From Aldrovandia affinis (taxonomy: Eukaryota > Chordata > Actinopteri > Notacanthiformes > Halosauridae): a stretch of 64,000 nt of DNA. Shown here one piece after another: positions 56,006 to 64,000 of the stretch (position 1 is the stretch's first letter; the number at the start of each line of letters is the position of its first letter). The notes below the pieces were generated by a model that saw only the letters and a list, made by a program, of their open reading frames with translations, was not told where the DNA came from and did not search any database. The DNA lies in the NCBI GenBank assembly GCA_029706075.1, contig JAINUG010000055.1:4694339-4758338 (forward strand), read 5' to 3'. The translations under genes were made by a program, and so were the position numbers.

Positions 56006-56283
56006 TACAACCAAGTGTCCTGATCCTTCACTTCCTCATCCTTGGACTGGAGCAAGGCATTCCCGCTTGTTAATTTTCAGAGTGAAGTGACAGAAATGGC
56101 GTAAAATGAAGTAAAGCCACGCCTTTCTCCGAAAAGGACACGACTCGTCAGTTTTTTTTGTTATTCCACTGATCAGAACGTTCATCTCGCCGCACGCAAA
56201 AAAAAACCAAGAGTACTCCACAGTCACACCACAATGTCCCAGCATGTCTGATTACGGCATTATAATCCTCAGATTTATATATA

Positions 56284-57106
56284 CACTACTGGTCAAAAGT
56301 TTTACAACACCCCAATTTTCCACTTTTTAGTTTTTACTGAAATGTAAGCAGTTCAAGTCCAGTGAATAACCTGAAATGGTACAAATATAAAAATGGAGTT
56401 ATAAAAAAAGGCCCTTTTCAGGGAACAAGTAATGGGTTAACGTGGGTTAACAGTCACTCTGTGCAAGTCACCGACTCTGGATCCAGCAAAAGAGCCCCAA
56501 ACCATCACGCTCCCTCCTCCATGTTTGACAGTTGGTGTCACACACTGAGGAACCATCCTTTCGCCTACTGCAAAACCTTTCAAAATTACAAGATTTCAAA
56601 TTTTGTTCTTCCAGTCTTCAGTAGTCCACTGGCAGTGCTTCATGGCCCAGGCAAGCCTCTTTTTCTTATTTTTCCATCTTAGCAATGGCTTTCTTACTGC
56701 CACTCGACCTGTCAAACTTGCAGCTCAGTCTTCTCTTCACAGTTGAAACTGAGACTTCCTTACTTCGACCAGTGTTAAGCTGTGCTTGAAGCTGTTGTCC
56801 GGTGAGCCGCCTATCATGCAAGCTGTTGACTCTCAGAAACTTGTCTTCTGATTTTGTTGTGGCTTTGGGTCTGCCAGACCTCTTCCTGTCAGTTTCCAAG
56901 TACCTTTTGATGGTGTAGGAAACTACTCACTGCCAAAAAATTTGCATTATTTTTCAGTTTTTGGTAACCTAAACTTTTTTTTTTTAAACCTCTGGCAGTT
57001 TACCACTTACCTTTGTACCATTTCAGGTTATTCACTGGACTTGAACTGCTTACATTTCAGTAAAAACTGGAAAATGGGGGAGTTCTAAAACTTTTGACCG
57101 GTAGTG
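56284..57106 (-). mobile_element. Tc1-like element, group T3, internally deleted
   Basis: Inverted ends 'cactactggtcaaaagtttt' and '...aaacttttgaccggtagtg' with TA on both sides (56282-56283, 57107-57108). On the minus strand the N-terminal transposase part is readable: METDRKRSGRPKATTKSEDK, then 'DRRLTGQQLQAQLNTGRSKE' and 'VSVSTVKRRL'. The catalytic half is deleted between about 56440 and 56660. Confidence 0.92.
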
Positions 57107-57177
57107 TATATTCCACATATATGTACGTGTAAATATACAAATATTGAATAAATATATATATGTATATACACATATGT

Positions 57178-57313
57178 GATTCTGTGTGGCTCAGTAGGTA
57201 GAGCATGGCGCTGACAACGCTTAGGTTGTGGGTTCGTTTGGGGCCACATATACTGAAAAATGTATGCACTCACTACTGTAAGTCGCTTTGGATAAAAGCG
57301 TTTGGTAAATGGC
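57178..57313 (+). mobile_element. SINE-D copy, cut by an LTR
   Basis: Head 'gattctgtgtggctcagtag', a partly deleted B box ('gggttcgtttgg'), linker and hairpin 'cgctttggataaaagcg'. Its 3′ 'aaatggc' is the insertion point of the LTR that follows. Confidence 0.88.
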
Positions 57314-58444
57314 TGTCACACGCCATGTGACAATCCCTGGACTGGAGCGGAGCAGCTGATGGTAATAGCTGGCAGAGGAGTGGGGTTTGCTGGTCTACGG
57401 ACCAGATCTTAATTTTTTCCGGTCTCTCCCCCCAGACACGGGAGAGAGACAGTGGGAGAGCACGTTAAAATAAAACAAACACAAACACAAAGTCTTCGCC
57501 CTACTTGCCGCGAAGCTTTCGGGCAAAAACAATTAACTAAAATAAGAAACTAAAATAAACCAACAATAAATGAAAGCCCCGCCCCCTCCGAGGGGGGAAT
57601 CCCTTCCGGGGAACACGCAACAAACACAGACAATCAGCGGCTTTCCACACCGCCTTCATACATCCACATTTAACACACATCAACACTTACGGGACAGGGT
57701 AGAACTCTACGCACTGTGCCGACACACATCTCAACAAGACACCGCGGCTCCTCAGACCGGAGTTCCCCTAGAACCTCCCCAGGCACACACATATCCAGTG
57801 ACTTTTCAAGTGCTTCCCAAACCGATGCACACAGACACAGGAAGCACTCTACTCAGTCACTTTCGACAAACGCACACAGAACTCAACATAAAATCCACAC
57901 AGACTCCCAGAAACTTGGATTACAGACATGCACCACCATGCCCGACAGAGTCACGTCAAACACTCCACAATAAACGTGCACACGCACTCTCTTACGTACG
58001 CACACACGCACGCACACACACACACACACACACAAATGACCAGACAAAGACTAACTCTCTTGATTCACCCACGTCAATGACAAAGACAAAAAACTCCCCA
58101 CTTGCCCCACCTGCTCTTAAATAGGCTTACTTTCTGCCTGGCTCAGGTGGGACTCGTGAGGCAATCACCCGTCTATCATTCACTCACCCAAACACAATCA
58201 CTCAACACCAAACAATTCACATTCTCACACATAAACCCAATCAGTCAATTGAATTCCACATCAATTACCTGATTGACACCAATTAAATAATAATTAAATC
58301 AATTATGGCCTTTGGAGCAACTTCCGGGCAACAGTGAGAGCCAAACCTGCCCCCGGAAAGTCTCCCTGCTCCAAAGGCCTCCACAACATGAAAAACACAG
58401 GCAACCATGCCACTCTCATGTTGCCGAGACCGACGCCCTCCACA
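57314..58444 (-). mobile_element. solo LTR, 1.13 kb, with ATGGC target duplication
   Basis: The ends are TGTCACACG...CCCTCCACA, and ATGGC occurs at 57309-57313 and 58445-58449. A TATA-like 'cctatttaagagcagg' on the minus strand (about 58122) suggests leftward transcription, the same strand as rnf123. A CA/CACG run (57973-58034) lies inside. No internal coding region is attached. Confidence 0.8.
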
Positions 58445-58486
58445 ATGGCATATTATATACACTACCGGTCAAAAGTTTTAGAACAC

Positions 58487-58862
58487 GGGCTGGCGGATGG
58501 CCCAGCGGTCTAGTGCACCGCGCTTTGGAGCGGTGTGCGCTGCCCGTCAGAGACGCGGATCGAAACCCGCGTTTCTACCAGACCGGCCCTGGTCGTCAGC
58601 CCGATCGGAGGCGGCATTTGGCTGTCCGCCTCCGGGGGAGGGGGAGGGAGAGCCGGCACGAGTCCGCCGAGGAGAAGGTTAATGGAGTCCGTGGAAGATC
58701 TCAGTCTCGAAAGAAGGCGGGGAAATAGGTCCAGGAATACGAATCTCGTTCCCGGAGGACGGGCGGCGGACTCGTGAGGGTGGGGAATTGAAAATAAAAT
58801 GGAGGGTATAATTGGCTACTAAATTGGGAGAAAAACGGGGGAAAAATCAAAAAAAAAAAAAA
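58487..58862 (+). mobile_element. SINE-C nested in the T3 transposon
   Basis: Head 'gcggatggcccagcggtcta', B box 'ggatcgaaaccc', body 'ggctgtccgcctccggggga', tail 'aattggctactaaattggga' and an 18-base A run. The transposon sequence aaaagttttagaacac is duplicated at 58471-58486 and 58863-58878. Confidence 0.95.
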
Positions 58863-59017
58863 AAAAGTTTTAGAACACCTACATTTTTCCAGTTTTTATT
58901 GAAATTTTATGTTTTAATGTTTAATGTTTCAATGTACTCTGAAATGAAAGCATAGAACAAATAAACGATTGAAGATAAAAAATAAATAATGGAATCGTTT
59001 TGTTTAACAATATTAAT

Positions 59018-60162
59018 CTAAATTTTTGACTCATCAAAGTAGCCACCTTTTGCAGATATAACAGCCGAACACACTCGTGGCATTCTTTCTACAATGGAAA
59101 TAAAATATTGTTCGGAAAGTTCTTCCCAACACTGTTGCAGAAGTTCCCACAAATGTGTTGCACTTGTAGGTTGCTTTGCTTTCACCCTTCTGTCCAGTTC
59201 ATCCCAAACCAGCTCGATGGGGTTTAAGTCTGGAGACCGTGCTGGCCATTCCATGATTTGAAGCCTACTGTCTTGTTCTTTTCTTCTAAGGTAGTTCTGA
59301 CATAGCCTGGAGGTATGTTTTGGGTCATTATTTTGCTGTAGGATGAACTCCTGACCAACTAGGCATAGACCAGAGGGTATTGCATGGCGCTGCAAAATGC
59401 TGTGGTAGCCCTTTTGGTTCAGGGTGCAAGTCGCCAACTCTGAATCCAGCAAAAGAGCCCTAGACCATCATGCTTCCTCCTCCATGTTTGACAGTTGGTG
59501 TCACACACTGAGGAACCATCCTTTCGCCTACTCGACGATGTACAAAAACCCTGCGTGATGAACCGAAGATTTCAACTTTTGATTCATCGGTCCATAAGAC
59601 CTTCCAGTCTTCAGTAGTCCACTGGCGGTGTTTCATGGCCCAGGCAAGCCTCTTTTTCTTATTTTACCATCTTAGCAATGGCTTTCTTACTGCCACTCGA
59701 CCTGTCAAACCTGCAGCTCAAAGTCTTCTCTTCACAGTTGAAACTGAGACTTCCTTACTTCGACCAGTGTTAAGCTGTGCTTGAAGTTGTTGTCCTGTGA
59801 GCCGCCTATCACGCAAGTTGTTGACTCTCAGAAACTTGTCTTCTGATTTTGTTGTGGCTTTGGATCTGCCAGACCTCTTCCTGTCAGTTTCCTCCAGTTT
59901 CCAAGTGCCTTTCGATGGTGTAGGAAACTGTACTCACTGACACCTTGGCCTTCTTTGCAATTTCTCTAAAGTAAAGACCTACACTTTTAAGGGTTATAAT
60001 GTCTGTCTGTCTTCTTTTGTTAATTGCCTTTTTCTTGCCATTGTGATAGCAATATACTACTTCCTGCAGTGCAATATTGTCCAAATAATGCTTCAGAGTC
60101 TGTTCCAACACTGCTTTTATACAGACAGAGGGTTTGTAAGTAATCAACAAAAGTTGGGACAC
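59018..60162 (-). pseudogene. T3 transposase, several frame breaks
   Basis: N-terminal open part (59884-60162): 'INKRRQTDIITLKSVGLYF', then 'AKKAKVSVSTVSYTIERH', a helix-turn-helix. Middle part (about 59640-59880) is readable only in shifted frames (GRPK-type linker). C-terminal part (59018-59452): 'GQEFILQQNNDPKHTSRLC' with the second catalytic Asp and 'PARSPDLNPIELVWDELDRR' with the third Glu, ending VCSAVISAKGGYFDESKI. Stops and shifts between them make it inactive. Confidence 0.88.
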
Positions 60163-60450
60163 CTGTAGGAATTGTTTGCGTCAACTTTCAAGGCTTAATT
60201 TACTTCCATTGCTGCAGAACAGTTGTAAGTTGTTAACCCATTACTTGTTCTCTGAAAAGGGCCTTTTTTTATAACTCTGAAATGTACATTATTTTTCCGT
60301 TTTTGGTAACCTAACCTTTTTTTAACCTCTGGCAGTTTACCGCTTACCTTTGTACCATTTCAGGTTATTCACTGGACTTGAACTGCTTAAATTTCAGTAA
60401 AAACTGGAAAAATGGGGGTGTTCTAAAACTTTTGACCGGTAGTGTATATA

Positions 60451-60989
60451 CAGTACCGGTCAAAAGTTTGAGCACACCTTCCATCTGGACTACGGCTAAG
60501 CGGGCACTCCTTCATTCTTGAGCAAGATAACGACCCGAAACACACCGGAGTTGTGCAAGAACTATCTGGTGAAGAGGGAACGTGAAGGACAACTCAAACT
60601 AAGGACTGGCCTGCCCAGTGTCCAGACTTCAATCCCATAGAACTTGTATGGGATGAACTTGACAGAACAGTCAAAGCAAAGCAACTCACAAGTGCCTCTG
60701 GGAATTGCTGCAGGAGAGCTGGGAAGACATATCGGGTGATTTCCCGCTGAAACGTATTAACCGAATGGCCCGTGTTTGTGAGGCTGTTATCACAGCAAAG
60801 GGTGGCTATTTTGAGGAATCCAAGATTCAATTTTCAATTAAATTTCATTGAACATTGCTTTGATGTTCCTTTTGTTTATCGTTTTTGTCATTTTCAAGTA
60901 TTTAAAGAAACTTACATGGTGTAAAACATTGTCAATTATGAGATAAACCTTGTTTCCAGCAGGTGTACTCAAACTTTTGACTGGTACTG
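60451..60989 (+). mobile_element. Tc1-like element, group T4, abutting T3
   Basis: Ends 'cagtaccggtcaaaagtttg' and 'actcaaacttttgactggt' with flanking TA (60449-60450, 60990-60991). Related to T3 but with distinct ends. Only the last third of the transposase remains (plus strand: pieces of 'ARQDNDPKHTG', 'WPAQCPDFNPIELVWDELD', 'KRINRMARVCEAVITAKGG' type in shifted frames). Only 6 bases separate it from the T3 element, so TA TATA forms the border of both. Confidence 0.88.
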
Positions 60990-60991
60990 TA

Positions 60992-61555
60992 TGTATATAT
61001 ATATATTATAGTCCCCACATATACAAATGAAGACGTGGCTAAATTAACAAGAGAGACTGGGAGACGCAGTGTACTTCACAGAGCACACTGTGGAATACGA
61101 CTCAGCCGTGTGCCGTTTACGATGCCTCCCTTCACATCTGCGCGTTTATGGCCTGCGCACAGAAAAAACACGCACAAGGTTTCCTGGCAGCTCCTCACCC
61201 CCGCCCCGTCAGTTCGGTGAAGACGACGAGGGGGAAAAGGGAAAGATAAATTCGCTCGATGGGTTGTCCTTCATACGCGCACCGATGGAGAGATGCGTTA
61301 GCGGGGGGGAGGGGGGAGGGGGGTACAGAAGCTGCGAGAGAGTCAGAGTTTAACAGGAGACCATCACAGAAACAGTCAAGGGGATTTATACGTGTTATGA
61401 GGGCTGACAGCTTTGTAATTTAACAGCTCATAAATCTGCAGGGATTTGAAAATGCATCTGGGCACAACAGCAGGGCTCTGTATTGGGTTTGGGTTTGTCC
61501 CGTTGGATAAATGTTATGGGGCAGATGTCAAAGTCACGTGACCAGGAGGGGCGGT
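60992..61555. other. rnf123 large intron; no element recognised
   Basis: A G-rich run at 61302-61322. Nothing else assigned; the rnf123 exon starts just beyond. Confidence 0.4.
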
Positions 61556-61561
61556 ACTCAC

Positions 61562-61646
61562 TCTGTAGGCTGGGCAGGTTGGCGTCCTCGGGTTTGGTTT
61601 TGAGCAGGTGGGGCAGCCGGGTGTACCTGTACCCAAACCCACAGCC
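61562..61646 (-). CDS. rnf123: rnf123 exon (third in view)
   Basis: Acceptor 'tcacacag', then [20 protein letters not shown] and DANLPSLQ, plus one base (A) of a Lys codon, donor 'gtgagtac'. 28 codons and one base. The split Lys completed at 47897-48036 confirms that the 13.5 kb gap is one intron. Confidence 0.96.
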
Positions 61647-61717
61647 CTGTGTGAGAGAGGAGCACACACACAGACACACTCCTGAGGGCCTGACGCAAAC
61701 TCTGAGACAGGACCAGA

Positions 61718-61890
61718 AACACACACACACAGAGAGACAGAGACAGAGACAGAGACAGAGACAGAGACAGAGACAGAGACAGAGACAGAGACAGAGACAG
61801 AGACAGAGACAGAGACAGAGACAGAGACACAGACACAGACACAGACACAGACACAGACACAGACACAGACACAGACACAGACACAGACAT
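61718..61890. repeat. (CAGAGA)n then (CAGACA)n hexamer array
   Basis: About 15 units of gacaga followed by about 11 units of cacaga, in the 340-base intron between two rnf123 exons. Long Cys-Leu or Ser-Val open frames are artefacts. Confidence 0.97.
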
Positions 61891-61986
61891 GAAGCAGGCA
61901 GAGGGTGAATGATGGATATGGGGGGACACATGGGCAGGGCCAGCGCAGGAGGGATGAGAGAAGAGGGTGGGAGAGAGGACACTCAC

Positions 61987-62074
61987 CCTCCACAGCCGAA
62001 CCAGGATCCAGTTGGTCTGGGCCCAGGGGCGCTGCTCGTAGGGTGCGAGCAGGTTCCTCATCATGGCAACCCGT
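61987..62074 (-). CDS. rnf123: rnf123 exon (second in view)
   Basis: Acceptor 'ctcctccag', one base completing Gln, then [20 protein letters not shown] and NWILVRLWR, donor 'gtgagtgt'. 29 whole codons. The [18 protein letters not shown] stretch is highly diagnostic for RNF123. Confidence 0.97.
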
Positions 62075-62112
62075 CTGGAGGAGAAACACACACAAACACT
62101 CACATTCCGTGT

Positions 62113-62205
62113 GTACGTGTACGTACACTCACACTCACACTCACACTCACACTCACACTCACACTCACACTCACACTCACACTCACACTCACACTCACAC
62201 TCTGT
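62113..62205. repeat. (CACACT)n hexamer array
   Basis: About 15 units of cactca, starting 40 bases upstream of the rnf123 exon acceptor. Confidence 0.97.
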
Positions 62206-62220
62206 GTACGCATACGCATA

Positions 62221-62424
62221 CACTACCGGTGAAAAGTTTTAGAACACCCCCATTTTCCAGTTTTTACTGGAAAATGGAACATTTTATTACTTTTCAGTTT
62301 TTTCTTTTTTTTTCCTCTGGCAGTTTACCTTTATACCATTTCAGGTTATTCACTGGACTTGAACTGCTTACATTTCAGTAAAAACTGGAAAATGGGGGTG
62401 TTCTAAAACTTTTCACCGGTAATG
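62221..62424. mobile_element. T3 miniature element
   Basis: 204 bases with both T3 ends ('cactaccggtgaaaagtttt' and 'aaacttttcaccggtaatg') and TA on each side. The interior keeps only subterminal sequence. It sits between two microsatellites. Confidence 0.92.
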
Positions 62425-62433
62425 TACACACAC

Positions 62434-62633
62434 ACACGCTCATATGCATACACACACGCACACACTCACGCTCACTGTACACACACGCATACACACACTC
62501 ACGCTCTGTGTACACACGCACACACACACACTCACGCTGTGTACACACACGCATACACACACTCACGCTCTGTGTGCACACGCACACGCACACGCACACG
62601 CATGCTCTGTGTACATACACGCTCACGCTCTGT

Positions 62634-62674
<41 letters not shown>

Positions 62675-62745
62675 CTGTGTACATACACGCTCATGCTCTG
62701 TGTACACACGCACACACACACACATGCATACACACATACCCTGTA
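62434..62745. repeat. CA-rich array with embedded 'gctctgtgtacac' motif
   Basis: CA and CGCA runs interrupted about eight times by 'cacgctctgtgtacac', giving a loose 25-60 base higher-order repeat. Confidence 0.93.
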
Positions 62746-62844
62746 GACCCCACTGCTCATTGCACAACACACCATAACTCCCCTCACCACAGCCTTGGGA
62801 GGAGCTAATTAAGTAATTACAGAGGGAACCCTGGCCAAAGTAAA

Positions 62845-63213
62845 CCCAACCTACAGGCCCCGGTCTGTGCTCAAGGTCGCTCAGCGGTTCAGACAGGGCC
62901 CGGTCTGTGCTCAAGGTCGCTGAGCGGTTCAGACAGGGCCCGGTCTGTGCTCACGGTCGCTGAGCGGTTCAGACAGGCCCTGTCTGTGCTCAAGGTCGCT
63001 GAGCGGTTCAGACAGGGCCCGGTCTGTGCTCAAGGTCGCTGAGCGGTTCAGACAGGGCCCGGTCTGTGCTCACGGTTGCTGAGCGGTTCAGACAGGGCCC
63101 GGTCTGTGCTCACGGTTGCTGAGCGGTTCAGACAGGGCCCGGTCTGTGCTCACGGTCGCTGAGCAGTTCAGACAGGGCCCGGTCTGTGCTCACGGTCGCT
63201 GAGCAGTTCAGGA
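62845..63213. repeat. 40-bp minisatellite, about 9 copies
   Basis: Unit 'cccggtctgtgctcaaggtc' + 'gctgagcggttcagacaggg'. One unit is short (36-38 bases, about 62973). Variants: aaggtcg / acggtcg / acggttg, and gcggttc / gcagttc. Confidence 0.97.
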
Positions 63214-63494
63214 GATCCTCTGGTTTCATGTGTAGTGATTGCCATGTTGTTCCTGAGGCTTTTACAGGTCTGGCCTTGTTGCTGTGCCAGTTCCTCTGTG
63301 ACCCGAGGCACAGACTAGCTCTCTGGGGAAATAGGAGAGCAGACAGAGAGGCAGAACTGCAGCTCTGTGAGTCCCATTACTCCCGTGTTAGACTTCAGCG
63401 TGCCTTCTGATATACAGGATACTCTGGTGTTGGTTCAGGTGGGCTCCTCAGTGCGGCGAATCTGCTTATCAGCACAGCTTCAGAAATAGGTCAC

Positions 63495-63825
63495 CGCCTC
63501 ACCCTCTTACTGTCTCCCTCTCTCCCTCACCCTTCCTATCTAACTCTCTCTCTCACACTCTCTCATCATCTAACACTCTCACCCCCTCGCCCTCTCACTT
63601 TCTTACTCTCTCACCCTCTTACTCTATGTAACTCTCTTACTTTCTCACTCTCACCCCCTCACGTTCTTCCTCCCTCCCTCCCTCCCTCTCACCTCTTACT
63701 CTCTCACTTTCACATCATCTAACTCTCACCCCCTCACCGCCTCACCCTCTTACCCCATCACTCTCTCACTCCCTCACTCTCTCTTTCTCTCTCTCTCTCT
63801 CACACACTCACCCTCTCACGGTGGA
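63495..63825. repeat. pyrimidine-rich CTCTCAC tract
   Basis: About 330 bases composed mainly of ctctca, ccctc and cttact words; nearly all pyrimidine on the plus strand. Confidence 0.92.
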
Positions 63826-63914
63826 ACACAGTGACTGCAGTTCTATTAGTGCCTGCAGTTCTGAGAGGTTGGTTCGGTTTCTGTGTCGCGGTGTAGACCA
63901 AACGGCATACTCAC

Positions 63915-64000
63915 TGCTCCTCTGGGATCCTCTCCACTGCCCTGAGGGATTGTGGGTAACACACATAACTGGCCAGGGCTTGCATCAGGGAGTCTTTGAT
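63915..64000 (-). CDS. rnf123: rnf123 exon (first in view, cut by window edge)
   Basis: Minus-strand codons from the window edge: IKDSLMQALASYVCYPQSLR and AVERIPEE, then CA of a split Gln codon before the donor 'gtgagtat'. The reading frame starts exactly at 64000. The upstream part of the exon and all 5′ exons are outside the window. Confidence 0.96.

Larger units (their letters stand above)
58460..60444 (-). mobile_element. Tc1-like element, group T3, near full length, with SINE inside
   Basis: Inverted ends 'cactaccggtcaaaagtttt' and '...aacttttgaccggtagtg' with TA on both sides (58458-58459, 60445-60446). About 1.98 kb including a 376-base SINE, so about 1.6 kb without SINE, the usual length for a whole Tc1 element. 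Subterminal blocks with 'gtgaataacctgaaatgg' near the right end match the other T3 copies. Confidence 0.93.

Noticed and set aside
55534-56090. Repeat protein with 18-residue units
   Set aside because: The unit length of 54 bases keeps frames open by chance; one unit is 56 bases and shifts the frame.
62845-63213. CRISPR-like array of 40-bp repeats
   Set aside because: Units are contiguous without spacers, in an animal intron. It is a minisatellite.

Overview
This is vertebrate nuclear DNA, almost certainly from a ray-finned fish and most likely a teleost. The evidence is the intron-split coding sequence, the absence of any bacterial-style gene packing, and the repeats: tRNA-derived SINEs with an L2/UnaL2-type 3′ hairpin tail, six kinds of Tc1-like DNA transposon ends, L2/CR1-type LINE pieces, hAT-like miniature elements, solo LTRs, and very long CA, GA and CACTCA microsatellites. 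I cannot name the species from the sequence.

The only cellular gene I can support is on the minus strand in the right 24 kb. Seven consecutive exons (63915-64000 partial, 61987-62074, 61562-61646, 47897-48036, 44026-44214, 40986-41061, 39599-39683) have consensus AG/GT borders and phases that join without error. They encode about 249 codons that I recognise as the region before the RING finger of RNF123 (KPC1), an E3 ubiquitin ligase. The 5′ exons lie beyond position 64000. The 3′ exons, including the RING, were not found between 1 and 39598, so that whole left part is either one very long intron or holds exons I missed.

Layout. 1-39.6 kb: no recognisable gene; scattered SINEs (called here SINE-A, B, C, D), Tc1 copies (groups T1 to T6, defined by their ends), a LINE endonuclease/RT fossil at 9.5-10.8 kb, minisatellites, and several non-repetitive AT-motif-rich blocks that look like conserved non-coding elements (2.9, 18.5, 19.3, 26.8, 29.6, 31.8 kb). 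39.6-64 kb: RNF123 exons separated by repeat-filled introns. The 13.5 kb intron (48037-61561) is largely a transposon pile: a nearly whole Tc1 transposase fossil, two T3 elements, a solo LTR, a SINE nested in a Tc1, and a T4 element directly abutting it.

No new multi-gene system is visible. The window's interest lies in its readable insertion history: nested elements with intact target-site duplications, Tc1 copies with internal inverted duplications and filler DNA, pairs of related sequences in neighbouring RNF123 introns, and candidate regulatory blocks beside or inside RNF123.
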